The position numbers and the translations under genes are program-made. Shown here one piece after another: positions 1-8,546 of a DNA stretch of 41,608 nucleotides (the first letter of the stretch is position 1; each line of letters opens with the position of its first letter). The stretch comes from Novosphingobium sp. UBA6272. GTDB lineage: Bacteria; Pseudomonadota; Alphaproteobacteria; Sphingomonadales; Sphingomonadaceae. The notes beneath the pieces were generated by a model that made no database searches, was not told where the DNA came from, and worked only from the letters and a program-made list of their open reading frames with translations. The DNA lies in assembly GCF_002440635.1 (NCBI RefSeq), contig NZ_DJUW01000031.1, positions 1 to 41,608 of the forward strand, read 5' to 3'.

Positions 1-343
1 CTATGCCTACAACATGGGTCCGGTGCTGTTCAAACCGACCCTGACGGTTGCCCCGCAGACCTTTCGCACCACGCGTGAAGGCGCGCTGGCCTATTTCGTC
101 GGCGGCGACGCGGCCTATCCCAGCGACACCGGTTTCGCGCTCAAGGGCTGGCGCCAGTGCAAGAGCGAGAACGCCGGGATCGTGATCACTGGCAACAGCG
201 CGATCTCGATGGGCAATGTCACGATGTGGGATGCCAAGGGCAACTTGACCAAGGTCGACAAGACCTGGGGCTATGTCCGCGATGGTGACGGCAAGCTGCG
301 CATCGTTCTGCACCACTCATCGCTGCCCTACACGGCCAAGTAA
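1..343 (+). CDS. NTF2-fold protein, iota-carbonic-anhydrase-like, 3' fragment
   Basis: The window opens inside this gene; the frame runs from base 2 to the TAA at 341-343, giving about 113 C-terminal residues. The pattern is that of a SnoaL/CaMKII-association (NTF2-like) cone-shaped domain, and the last strand reads LRIVLHHSSLPY. A terminal HHSS strand is a signature of iota-class carbonic anhydrases, metal-free enzymes that interconvert CO2 and bicarbonate; relatives of this kind are often mislabelled phosphoribosyl-AMP cyclohydrolase. The gene converges on an sbtA-sbtB pair 51 bp away, which fits a role in inorganic carbon handling. The NTF2-like fold is well supported by pattern; the carbonic anhydrase activity is inference. 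It could instead be a generic DUF4440 protein. Any signal peptide lies outside the window. Confidence 0.55.
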   Translation, partial: YAYNMGPVLFKPTLTVAPQTFRTTREGALAYFVGGDAAYPSDTGFALKGWRQCKSENAGIVITGNSAISMGNVTMWDAKGNLTKVDKTWGYVRDGDGKLRIVLHHSSLPYTAK

Positions 344-394
344 GTTCCTTCGCGTCGCACAGTCCCTCTGGCGCGAAACACGCGGCGGGCGGTT

Positions 395-703
395 TCAGAA
401 CCGCTCGCCGCGTACCACTTCCACGTCGTAGACCGCGATCACCAGGCCGTAGCGCTCGATATCGGGGGCCAACCGCTCCAGCAGCGCCGCCACCTTCTGC
501 TTGTTTGACAGCGCCACGAACATCCGTTTGGCCACTGTGCCAAAACCCTCATCGCGCCAGGCCCCGGTTCTCCCCAGGCCGGACTCGACCGGCAGGATCG
601 AATGGTGAACTATTTCAGCAGCAGCTGCCTGCTCGATCAGCCAATCGCACAGCGGGGCATCGATCAGAATGTCGATCCGCTTGCGGGTGTGAGTCGTGAT
701 CAT
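395..703 (-). CDS. PII-like regulator of SbtA (SbtB-like)
   Basis: A 102-residue protein of PII-like size lying 11 bp downstream of sbtA on the same strand. An AGGAG Shine-Dalgarno overlaps the end of sbtA about 8 nt before the ATG. The order fits a ferredoxin-like PII fold: a first strand (RIDILIDAPL), a helix, a glycine-rich T-loop-like stretch at about residues 42-55 (GLGRTGAW), a second helix and a final strand (LVIAVYDVEVV). In cyanobacteria SbtB is a trimeric PII-like protein that binds adenine nucleotides and gates SbtA. The chain stops at GERF, so the cysteine-containing C-terminal R-loop known from cyanobacterial SbtB is absent. Assignment rests mainly on size, fold pattern and linkage to sbtA. 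Confidence 0.65.
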   Translation of the reverse strand: MITTHTRKRIDILIDAPLCDWLIEQAAAAEIVHHSILPVESGLGRTGAWRDEGFGTVAKRMFVALSNKQKVAALLERLAPDIERYGLVIAVYDVEVVRGERF

Positions 704-714
704 CGTGCTTGCTC

Positions 715-1674
715 CTAAGTCAGGACCAGCGGGGCCAGCTGGATCACCAGCGGAATTCCCAGCAGGATGTTGAACGGGAAAGTGACCGCCAGCGACATTG
801 ACAGGTAAATCCCCGGGTCGGCATCGGGCAAGGCCAGGCGGACCGCAGCGGGCACCGCAATGTAGGACGCACTGGCCGCCAGCATGGCCAGCGCCGCGCC
901 GGTCCCGGGATCAAGCCCGAGCAGTGCAGCCACGCCCAGCCCGATCGCGCCGTTGACCAGCGGCAGGGCAATCCCCAAGGCTGCCATTCGCCAGTTCAGC
1001 GCCCGGCTTTCGCGCAGCCGCCGCATCGCGATCAGCCCCATGTCGAGCAGGAACAGGCAGAGCAGACCGGTGAAGCCGGTGACGAAGACCGGGGCGATCG
1101 GCTCAAACCGCGTCTTGCCGATCGCCAGGCCGATCAGGAACGAGCCAAGCAGCAGCACGACCGAGCCGTTGAGCAGCACTTCGCGCAGCAGCTTGCCGCG
1201 CTGTCCTCTTGACAGGGTGCCGCTGCCGCGTGCCAGCAAAAGGCCGGTGATGACCGCCGGGGTTTCCATCAGCGCCATGACTGCGACCATGTAGCCGGCC
1301 GGCGCAATCCCGCTGCGGGTGAGCGCGTCGGAAGCGGTCACGAAGGTGACGATCGAGACCGAACCATAGTGTGCCGCGACCGCCCCGGCATTCAACCGGT
1401 CAAGCCGGGCAAAGCCGCGCAGCAGTGCGAAGGCCATTAGCGGCAACGCGAAGCTCAGCGCCATGCCTGCGGCGGATACCTGCAGCAGTTGCGGGGTGAA
1501 CCCGGCCTGGGATACCTGGACCCCGCCTTTCAGTCCGATCGCCGCCATCAGGTACAGCGACAGGCTCTTGGCGAGCGGTTCTGGTACCGACAGATCGGAT
1601 CGCGCCGCCGCAGCAAGTGCGCCGAGCACGAAAAACAGGATGACGGGGGATAGCAGGGTCTCGAAGGCGGGCAC
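715..1674 (-). CDS. sbtA: Sodium-dependent bicarbonate permease, SbtA/DUF897 family
   Basis: A 319-residue, very hydrophobic inner-membrane protein with about ten membrane segments arranged as two similar halves, as in the SbtA family. These proteins import bicarbonate with sodium. The N-terminal FETLLSPVILFFVLGAL segment and the following AIGLKGG turn are typical. The start is GTG at 1672-1674 with AAGGA about 9 nt upstream. It lies 84 bp downstream of recQ on the same strand, and a TTGACA hexamer at 1729-1734 (minus strand) could be a -35 element, although no good -10 was found. The downstream PII-like gene is probably co-transcribed. In this evidently heterotrophic bacterium the transporter may feed carboxylases; that role is inferred. 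Confidence 0.82.
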   Translation of the reverse strand: MPAFETLLSPVILFFVLGALAAAARSDLSVPEPLAKSLSLYLMAAIGLKGGVQVSQAGFTPQLLQVSAAGMALSFALPLMAFALLRGFARLDRLNAGAVAAHYGSVSIVTFVTASDALTRSGIAPAGYMVAVMALMETPAVITGLLLARGSGTLSRGQRGKLLREVLLNGSVVLLLGSFLIGLAIGKTRFEPIAPVFVTGFTGLLCLFLLDMGLIAMRRLRESRALNWRMAALGIALPLVNGAIGLGVAALLGLDPGTGAALAMLAASASYIAVPAAVRLALPDADPGIYLSMSLAVTFPFNILLGIPLVIQLAPLVLT

Positions 1675-1758
1675 GGCAGGTTCCTTGTCCGGTTTCGAGA
1701 CCGGGCCCAGACCTTATCCGTGCCTGCCTGTCAACACCCGGCTTCCCCAAAGTGCAGG

Positions 1759-3543
1759 TCAGTGCTGCCGGATCACGGCCAGAAAGGCCTCGCCATAGGC
1801 CTCCAGCTTGCGCGCGCCGACACCGCCCAGTTCGCCCAGCGCGGAGAGCGTCGCGGGGCGGCTTGTGGCCATTTCGCGCAGAGTGGAATCGTGGAAGATC
1901 ACATAGGGCGGCAGTCCGGCTTCGGCGGCCAGATCGCGGCGCAATGCACGCAGGGCCTCGAACAGCGGATCGCCCGCCGGATTGACCCCGCCCGGCCGTT
2001 CACGCCGGCTCTTGCGGCTGCGTTCGGCTTTGGGGGCGAGTGCGATCAGCACCGCCGCATCGCCCTTCAGCACGGCCTTGGCATCGCCGCCCAGCGCCAG
2101 CCCGCCGTGTTCGGTCGGCACCAGGCTGCCGCGCGCCTGCAAGGCCCTGGCAAGCGGCCGCAGCAGATGCGCCTCCTCGCTCGCTACGATCCCGAACACG
2201 CTGAGCTGATCATGCCCGCGCTGGCTGATCCGCTCGTCGCCCGCGCCGGTCAGAACTTTTTCGATATGGCCAAAGCCATAGGTCTGCCCGGTGCGATAGA
2301 CTGCCGAAAGCAGCTTTTGCGCCAAGGTGGTGGCATCGACTACCCCCGGTGCCTCAAGGCAGTTGTCGCAGTTTCCGCAAGTTTGCGGCGGATCCTCGCC
2401 GAAGTGGCGCAGCAGCAGCGCACGGCGGCAGCCGGCGGTCTCGACCAGCTGGGCCATCGCGTCGATCCGCTTGCGCTCGCCCTCGCGGCGGACCTCTTCC
2501 ACTTCGCCGAGCCGGTGGCGGGCGCGGGCGAAATCTTCCGCCGCCCACAGCAGCAGCGCGACCGAGGCATCGCCGTCGCGCCCGGCGCGGCCGGTTTCCT
2601 GGTAATAGCTTTCGATCGACTTAGGCACACCGGCATGGGCAACGAAGCGCACGTCCGGCTTGTCGATCCCCATCCCGAAAGCAACCGTCGCAACCATCAC
2701 CATGTCTTCCGAGGCGACGAATGCGGCCTGGTTGACGGCGCGGACCTCAGCCGGGAGACCCGCGTGATAGGGCAGCACCTGGCGTCCGGTCGCAGCGCTG
2801 AGCTTTTCGGCGAGGTCTTCGGTCTTCTTGCGGGTCGGGGCATAGACGATCCCCGGCCCCGGCTGCTCGGCCATCAGCGCGGTCAGCTGGCGGGTGATCG
2901 TGTCGCGGTGGCGGACGATGTAGCGGATGTTGGGCCGGTCGAACCCGGCGACGATCAGGCCTTCCTCGGCAATGCCAAGCTGGGCCAGGATATCGGCGCG
3001 GGTCGCGGCGTCGGCGGTGGCGGTCAGCGCCAGCCGCGGCACATCGGGGTGCGCGTCCATCAAAGGGCGGAGCAGGCGGTAGTCGGGGCGGAAATCGTGA
3101 CCCCATTCCGAGACGCAGTGCGCCTCGTCGATCGCGAACAGGCTGACCGGGGCCTTGGACAGCAGCTCGCGGAAATGGCCCTGACTGGCCCGTTCGGGGG
3201 CCACGTAGAGCAGATCGAGCTCGCCCGCGCGGAACGCATCGATCGCCGCTTCGCGGTATTCTTCGCTATCGGCGCTGGTCAGGCTGGCGGCGCGGATCCC
3301 GTTGGCCTGGGCGCTGCGCAGCTGATCGTGCATCAGCGCGATCAGCGGGCTGATCACCACGCAGGTTCCCGGCAAGGCGACGGCGGGCAGCTGGTAGGTC
3401 AGGCTCTTGCCCGCCCCGGTCGGCATTACTGCCAGCGTGCTCTGCCCGGCCATGACCCGCGCAACGACCTGATCCTGCACCCCGCGAAAGGTTGAGAAGC
3501 CGAAGGTGGTGTGAAGCTGATCGAGGAGATCGGGCGCGGTCAT
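1759..3543 (-). CDS. recQ: ATP-dependent DNA helicase RecQ
   Basis: A 3'-5' superfamily 2 DNA helicase acting in recombination and repair of stalled forks. From the chosen start it has 594 residues: Walker A PTGAGKS at 41-47, DEAH box at 139-142 followed by CVSEWGHDFR, the QETGRAGRDG motif VI near 315-324, zinc-binding cysteines at 372, 389, 392 and 395, and a C-terminal HRDC domain from about 517. The frame stays open upstream to 3660, but that extension is proline/arginine-rich and lies inside the neighbouring hydrolase gene. The ATG at 3541-3543 has a GAGAGG Shine-Dalgarno and begins directly with helicase homology (MTAPDLLDQL). It follows the hydrolase by 19 bp on the same strand. Confidence 0.95.
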   Translation of the reverse strand: MTAPDLLDQLHTTFGFSTFRGVQDQVVARVMAGQSTLAVMPTGAGKSLTYQLPAVALPGTCVVISPLIALMHDQLRSAQANGIRAASLTSADSEEYREAAIDAFRAGELDLLYVAPERASQGHFRELLSKAPVSLFAIDEAHCVSEWGHDFRPDYRLLRPLMDAHPDVPRLALTATADAATRADILAQLGIAEEGLIVAGFDRPNIRYIVRHRDTITRQLTALMAEQPGPGIVYAPTRKKTEDLAEKLSAATGRQVLPYHAGLPAEVRAVNQAAFVASEDMVMVATVAFGMGIDKPDVRFVAHAGVPKSIESYYQETGRAGRDGDASVALLLWAAEDFARARHRLGEVEEVRREGERKRIDAMAQLVETAGCRRALLLRHFGEDPPQTCGNCDNCLEAPGVVDATTLAQKLLSAVYRTGQTYGFGHIEKVLTGAGDERISQRGHDQLSVFGIVASEEAHLLRPLARALQARGSLVPTEHGGLALGGDAKAVLKGDAAVLIALAPKAERSRKSRRERPGGVNPAGDPLFEALRALRRDLAAEAGLPPYVIFHDSTLREMATSRPATLSALGELGGVGARKLEAYGEAFLAVIRQH

Positions 3544-3562
3544 TGCCCTCTCGCCTAGCGGG

Positions 3563-4792
3563 CTATCGCCGGACGGGGAAGGGCGCGGACCGCGTTCTCT
3601 CCACAACGGACTCTTCGGCAGCGGTAAAGGCGCTGCGTCCGCTTGGCGCATCGGCAGCAACCGCGCTGGTGAAAAAGGCCAGTCCCTTGCCGGTCTTCGG
3701 ATCCCACCACAGCCCGGCTTTCAGGCCATAGGCATCGCCGGAATGGCCAATCCGGAGCCGCCCATCGCCGAACAGGTCATCGTGGCAGCCCGGGCCGCCT
3801 GCGCCAATCGTGTGGAAGGCCAGGCCATAACCGCAGAAGAAGCCGCTGGCGGTGCCGTCTTCGCCCAAACCGTTGCTGCCGGTAAAGCGCCAGGCCGGGC
3901 GGGTCAGTTCGGCCATGCTCTTGCGGCTGAGAAAGCCCGGTGCGCCGCGTGCCAGCACCTGGCCAAGCCGGGCGAGATCGCGCATCGAAATTCTGAGGCC
4001 GCCCTGAGGTGAATAGAGCGCGCCATTCTCACCCGGGCGGTAGTCGGTCAGGCGGCAGAGCGACCCCGGCGCGGTGAACACCGGGCAGGCCGGCGGCAGC
4101 CCGTGCAGATCGTCGCGCGCCACTTCGCCGCTGGCCCGGTAGAGCACCACCGCGCGTCTGTAGGCCCCGTCCGAACAGCCCGCTCCCCAGTTGAAACAGG
4201 CATCGAGTTTCAGCGGCTTCAGCACCAGCCGATGCATCGCCACGTCGAACCGCTCGCCGGTGACCTTTTCGATCACGCTGCCCACCACCGGAAAGTTGAG
4301 GTTGGTATAGTGGAACCAGTCCGATCCGGGCGCATGGTTCTGGTCCCAGACCCGCGGATCGGCCAGCCGCTCCTTCAGCGTCGCGCCCAGCGGGATCAGG
4401 TAGAGATCGTCGCCATCGATCAGGCTCGACCGGTGCGAAAGCAGCAGGCGCAGGGTGATGACCCGCTCGGGGAAGGCCGGATTGCGGACGGGGTAGCCAA
4501 GGTAATCCGACACGTCGCGATCGAGATCGAGCTGGCCCGCCTCGACCAGCCGCATCACCCCCAGCGCGGTGACCAGCTTGGAGATCGAGGCGATCCGGAC
4601 CGGATCGTCGGCGCTGACCAGCCGTTCGGCCGCCCGGTCGGCAAAGCCTTCGGCCAGAACGGGCGTGATTTTGGCGCGGTCAAATCGCACGGCAACCGAA
4701 GCGGGCTTGTAGTCCAGCCGTTCAGCCATAACGCTGGCATTTACCGGCGCGGCCAGGGCTGCCAGTATCAGGAAGAACCGCGTCGATTTCAT
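3563..4792 (-). CDS. Exported serine hydrolase, class C beta-lactamase family
   Basis: A 409-residue protein with an N-terminal signal peptide (about residues 1-19, ending PVNA). It has the serine beta-lactamase/D-alanyl-D-alanine peptidase pattern: SISK at 69-72 with Ser69 as nucleophile, Tyr-Thr-Asn at 162-164, and a HSG triplet near the C-terminus (GHSGDAYGL) in place of the KTG box. This combination is usual for esterase- or peptidase-like members acting in the periplasm rather than true resistance enzymes, so antibiotic hydrolysis should not be assumed. recQ follows 19 bp downstream, and the DUF4424 gene diverges 59 bp upstream. The substrate is unknown. Confidence 0.85.
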   Translation of the reverse strand: MKSTRFFLILAALAAPVNASVMAERLDYKPASVAVRFDRAKITPVLAEGFADRAAERLVSADDPVRIASISKLVTALGVMRLVEAGQLDLDRDVSDYLGYPVRNPAFPERVITLRLLLSHRSSLIDGDDLYLIPLGATLKERLADPRVWDQNHAPGSDWFHYTNLNFPVVGSVIEKVTGERFDVAMHRLVLKPLKLDACFNWGAGCSDGAYRRAVVLYRASGEVARDDLHGLPPACPVFTAPGSLCRLTDYRPGENGALYSPQGGLRISMRDLARLGQVLARGAPGFLSRKSMAELTRPAWRFTGSNGLGEDGTASGFFCGYGLAFHTIGAGGPGCHDDLFGDGRLRIGHSGDAYGLKAGLWWDPKTGKGLAFFTSAVAADAPSGRSAFTAAEESVVERTRSAPFPVRR

Positions 4793-4851
4793 GCAAGCAG
4801 GCTATGGAGCTTTGGCTTAGCTGTCGAGCCGGTATCGGGGAGAATTGCGCA

Positions 4852-5844
4852 ATGCGTCTGGCTACCGTCCTGCTTTTGAGTGCTGCTGTTCTGGCCTTTC
4901 CTGCCCATGCCAATGACAGCGAGGCTGCGATCAACCTTGGCGGGATCGAGCTGGTCCAGAACCGCGATGTGTCGATGGATTCCGAAGATCTCTATATCGC
5001 CAAGGACGAGGTCCGGGTTCGCTATCGCTATACCAATCATTCGGCCAGGGACCTTGAGCTGACGATCTCCTTCCCGCTGCCGCCAATCAAAGCCGCCGAC
5101 GAGGAGCTCTATGGTGACCAGGCAGTGCCCGATTTCACCAAGCTGGAATTCCACACCGCGGTCGATGGCAAGCCGGTCAAGTTCCAGGTGATGAAGCGTG
5201 CCGAGATCAAGGGCCGCGACGTGACCCAGCGGCTGGCTCAGCTCGGCTGGCCGCTGGAATGGATCACCGGCAGCGGCGATCAGCCGCGCTTCGTCGGCAA
5301 ACTGACCGCAGCCGAAAAGGCCGCCCGGGTGGCCGATGGCCTGCTCCGCAAGACCGAGAATGGCGATCACTTCCCGACCTGGGATGTGGTCACCCATGTC
5401 ACCCGCAAGCAGGTATTTCCGGCCGGGCGTACGGTTGAAGTGACGCACCGCTATGCGCCGATGATCGGCGGCTCGGTTGCAGGCAGCCTGCTTCCCGGGG
5501 TGCGCGAGGAATTCCCCGGCAACATCAGGCAATACTGCATCGACAAGGCCTTCCTCGCCGCCTTCGACAAGAAGCTCGCCGCCCGCAAGGGCGATGACAG
5601 CGTGCCGATGGCCTACAGCGAAACCTGGATCGGCTACGTTCTCTCCTCGGGCCGCAACTGGCGCGGGCCGATCAAGGACTTCCGGCTGGTGGTCGACAAG
5701 GGCAAGCCTGAGAACATGGTCAGCTTCTGCATGAACGGGGTGAAAAAGATCAGTCCCACCCAGTTCGAAGTGCGCCGCAAGAATTTCGAGCCCAAGGGCG
5801 ATCTGGAAGTGCTGATCGTGGAGTGGCCGAGTATTGAGGATTGA
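4852..5844 (+). CDS. Exported DUF4424 family protein
   Basis: A 330-residue protein starting at ATG 4852 with GGGGAG about 10 nt upstream; an in-frame ATG at 4804 lacks a ribosome site and would bury the signal peptide. Residues 1-20 form a signal peptide (LLLSAAVLAFPAHA), so the protein is periplasmic or secreted. The body matches DUF4424: an early region about protein-like strands (DEVRVRYRYTN, LTISFPLP), a central PVKFQV segment and a late FRLVVDKG.PENMVSFC strand. No catalytic motif is visible and the function of the family is unknown. It is divergent from the beta-lactamase-family gene and convergent with metH; an inverted repeat follows its stop. Confidence 0.8.
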   Translation: MRLATVLLLSAAVLAFPAHANDSEAAINLGGIELVQNRDVSMDSEDLYIAKDEVRVRYRYTNHSARDLELTISFPLPPIKAADEELYGDQAVPDFTKLEFHTAVDGKPVKFQVMKRAEIKGRDVTQRLAQLGWPLEWITGSGDQPRFVGKLTAAEKAARVADGLLRKTENGDHFPTWDVVTHVTRKQVFPAGRTVEVTHRYAPMIGGSVAGSLLPGVREEFPGNIRQYCIDKAFLAAFDKKLAARKGDDSVPMAYSETWIGYVLSSGRNWRGPIKDFRLVVDKGKPENMVSFCMNGVKKISPTQFEVRRKNFEPKGDLEVLIVEWPSIED

Positions 5845-5856
5845 GGCAAACGATCG

Positions 5857-5906
5857 GCAAGATCCTCCCCATTTGTGCCATTCGCCAAAATCGGGGAGGA
5901 TCTTGC
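5857..5906. terminator. 14-bp inverted repeat between convergent genes
   Basis: GCAAGATCCTCCCC (5857-5870) and its exact reverse complement (5893-5906) are separated by 22 bp. The repeat fills the gap between the DUF4424 gene and metH, which converge here, so a bidirectional terminator is the likely role. There is no T-tract on either side, so it is not a classical intrinsic terminator. Confidence 0.5.
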
Positions 5907-5910
5907 AAGG

Positions 5911-8541
5911 TCAATCCAGATTGGGCCGCAGCCACCGCTCCGCCACGCTCAGTTCGATCCCGCGCCTTTTGGCATAGTCTTCCACCTGATCGCGGCCGAT
6001 CCGCGCGACTCCGAAGTACGAGCTTTCGGGGTGGGCGAAGTAGAAGCCGCTTACCGCCGCGGTCGGCAGCATGGCCTGGCTTTCGGTCAGTGTGATCCCG
6101 GTCTTCTCGGTCGCGCCGAGCAGGTCGAACAGGATCGGCTTGAGCGAGTGGTCGGGGCAGGCCGGATAGCCGGGGGCGGGGCGGATGCCGCGATATTGTT
6201 CGCGGATCAGCGCCTCGTTGGTCAGCTGCTCGCCCGGGGCATAGCCCCACAACGTGGTCCGCACGTGCTGATGCAGCCGCTCGGCAAAGGCTTCGGCGAA
6301 GCGATCGGCCAAGGCCTTCAGCAGGATATCCGAATAGTCGTCGTGCGCGGCCTGGAACCGCGCCAGGTGCGGCTCGATCCCGTGGATGCCTACCGCGAAG
6401 CCGCCGATCCAGTCGCCATCGGGGTCGATGAAATCGGCCAGACAATAGTTCGCCCGGTCGCGGCTCTTGCGGATCTGCTGGCGCAGGAAGGGCAGGCGGA
6501 CCTGGCGCTCCTCTTCGGTCAGATAGACCATCACGTCGTCCTCTTCGCGGGCGCAGGGCCAGAAGCCCGCCACACCGCGCGCGGTCAGCCACTTTTCGCT
6601 GACGATCTTGTCGAGCATCGCCAGGGCATCGGCATGGAGCGAGCGGGCGCTTTCGCCGACCACTTCATCGGACAGGATCGCCGGATAGGTCCCGGCCAGT
6701 TCCCAGGCGCGGAAGAACGGGGTCCAGTCGAACACCGCGACCAGATCGGCCAGGTCCCAGTCCTCGAACACGTGCAGGCCGGGCTGCTCGGGCGGCGGAG
6801 CCTTCTCGCTGAGGTCGGCCTTGAACATGTTGGCGCGGGCATCGGCCAGGCTGAGCAGGACCGAGGCGTCCTTGCCCGAGCGGACATCGCGGACATGCTG
6901 GTATTCGTCGGCCGTGGCCTTGATGAAAGGCTCGGCCTGGGTATCGGACAGCAGCTGGCTGGCCACCCCGACCGCGCGGCTGGCATCGAGAACGTGAATC
7001 ACCGGCCCGTCATAGGCCGGGTCGATCTTCAGCGCGGTGTGGACCTTGCTGGTGGTCGCCCCGCCGATCAGCAGCGGAATGGTGAACCCGGCGCGCTGCA
7101 TTTCCTCGGCGACGGTGACCATCTCGTCTAGGCTCGGGGTGATCAGGCCGGATAGCCCGATCATGTCGGCCTTCTCGGTCCTGGCGGTGTCGAGAATCTT
7201 GGACCAGGGCACCATCACGCCAAGATCGATCACTTCGTAGCCATTGCACTGCAGCACGACCCCGACGATGTTCTTGCCGATATCGTGGACGTCGCCCTTC
7301 ACGGTCGCCATCACGATCTTGCCCTTGGGCTTGGAGGCTGCGGTCTTCTCCGCCTCGATGAACGGGATCAGGTGAGCGACCGCCTTCTTCATCACGCGGG
7401 CCGATTTGACCACCTGCGGCAGGAACATTTTCCCAGCCCCGAACAGGTCGCCAACGGTGTTCATGCCATCCATCAGCGGGCCTTCGATCACCTCGATCGG
7501 GCGGCCGCCGCGGGCGAAGATTTCCTGCCGGGCCAGCTCGGTGTCATCGACGATGTGGGCGTCGATCCCCTTGACCAGGGCATGTTCGATCCGCCGCACG
7601 ACCTCCCAGCCGCGCCATTCCTCGGCCTCCTTTTCGGCCTTGGCATCGGTCCCGCGAAAGCTTTCGGCCATCGCGATCAGGCGTTCGGTTGCGCTTTTTG
7701 TCTGGTCCCCACCCACCCCGCGGGCCAGGATCACGTCCTCGCAGGCTTCGCGCAGCGCAGGGTCGATCGTATCGTAGATGTCGATCTGGCCGGCGTTGAC
7801 GATCGCCATATCCAGCCCGGCGCGGATCGCGTGGTACAGGAACACGCTGTGCATCGCCCGGCGGACCGGCTCGTTGCCGCGGAAGCTGAACGACAGGTTG
7901 GACAGCCCGCCGGAAGTATGAACATGCGGGCAGCGCTGCTTGATTTCGGCCACCGCCTCGATGAAGTCGAGCGCGTAGCGATCATGCTCTTCCATACCGG
8001 TCGCAACCGCGAAGATGTTCGGGTCGAATATGATGTCTTCGGCCGGGAAGCCGATCCCGGTCAGCAGCTTGTAAGCGCGTTCGCAGATCTCGACCTTGCG
8101 CTCCTTCGTGTCGGCCTGGCCCTTCTCGTCGAAAGCCATGACCACCACTGCCGCACCATAGGCCATGCATTTGCGGGCGTGTTCGAGGAACTGCTCCTCG
8201 CCTTCCTTCATCGAGATCGAGTTGACCACCGGCTTGCCCGAAACGCATTTCAGCCCGGCCTCGATCACTTCCCACTTCGAGCTGTCGATCATCACCGGCA
8301 CGCGGGCGATGTCGGGCTCGGCGGCGATCAGCTTGAGGAAGGTGGTCATCGCATCGACCGCGTCGAGCAGACCCTCGTCCATGTTTACGTCGATGATCTG
8401 CGCGCCGTTCTCGACCTGTTGGCGTGCGACCTCGACCGCCTTGGGATAGTCGCCGGCGAGGATCAGTTTCTTGAACGCGGCCGAGCCGGTGACGTTGGTG
8501 CGTTCGCCGATGTTGACGAAGGAGGCTACTTGCTGGGTCAT
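5911..8541 (-). CDS. metH: Methionine synthase, pterin/B12/activation part (split MetH)
   Basis: An 876-residue subunit carrying the last three modules of cobalamin-dependent methionine synthase, which transfers the methyl group of 5-methyltetrahydrofolate to homocysteine. The pterin-binding domain is at about 5-270 (FVNIGERTNVTGS at the start). The B12 cap and Rossmann domains are at about 310-560 with DVHDIG at 417-422 (His419 is the cobalt ligand), SGLITPSLDEM and IGGATTS. The SAM-dependent reactivation domain runs to the end (AECFAERLH-like region, then RPAPGYPACPDH). The frame stays open upstream to 8715, but the ATG at 8539-8541 starts at conserved sequence and lies 5 bp after the stop of the homocysteine-binding half. 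The ribosome site is weak, suggesting translational coupling. The protein requires a B12 supply encoded elsewhere. Confidence 0.95.
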   Translation of the reverse strand: MTQQVASFVNIGERTNVTGSAAFKKLILAGDYPKAVEVARQQVENGAQIIDVNMDEGLLDAVDAMTTFLKLIAAEPDIARVPVMIDSSKWEVIEAGLKCVSGKPVVNSISMKEGEEQFLEHARKCMAYGAAVVVMAFDEKGQADTKERKVEICERAYKLLTGIGFPAEDIIFDPNIFAVATGMEEHDRYALDFIEAVAEIKQRCPHVHTSGGLSNLSFSFRGNEPVRRAMHSVFLYHAIRAGLDMAIVNAGQIDIYDTIDPALREACEDVILARGVGGDQTKSATERLIAMAESFRGTDAKAEKEAEEWRGWEVVRRIEHALVKGIDAHIVDDTELARQEIFARGGRPIEVIEGPLMDGMNTVGDLFGAGKMFLPQVVKSARVMKKAVAHLIPFIEAEKTAASKPKGKIVMATVKGDVHDIGKNIVGVVLQCNGYEVIDLGVMVPWSKILDTARTEKADMIGLSGLITPSLDEMVTVAEEMQRAGFTIPLLIGGATTSKVHTALKIDPAYDGPVIHVLDASRAVGVASQLLSDTQAEPFIKATADEYQHVRDVRSGKDASVLLSLADARANMFKADLSEKAPPPEQPGLHVFEDWDLADLVAVFDWTPFFRAWELAGTYPAILSDEVVGESARSLHADALAMLDKIVSEKWLTARGVAGFWPCAREEDDVMVYLTEEERQVRLPFLRQQIRKSRDRANYCLADFIDPDGDWIGGFAVGIHGIEPHLARFQAAHDDYSDILLKALADRFAEAFAERLHQHVRTTLWGYAPGEQLTNEALIREQYRGIRPAPGYPACPDHSLKPILFDLLGATEKTGITLTESQAMLPTAAVSGFYFAHPESSYFGVARIGRDQVEDYAKRRGIELSVAERWLRPNLD

Positions 8542-8546
8542 GGTAA

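Noticed and set aside
1720..3495. Long open frame antisense to recQ
   Set aside because: It lies opposite a complete RecQ with all motifs; the composition is an arginine/glutamine-rich product of GC-rich antisense reading with no domain.
3544..3660. N-terminal extension of RecQ
   Set aside because: The extra 39 residues are Pro/Arg-rich, overlap the upstream hydrolase gene and precede a good ATG with its own ribosome site.
3563..4792. Antibiotic-resistance beta-lactamase
   Set aside because: The third motif is HSG and the gene is in an ordinary housekeeping context; this family is mostly esterases and peptidases, so a resistance label is not supported.
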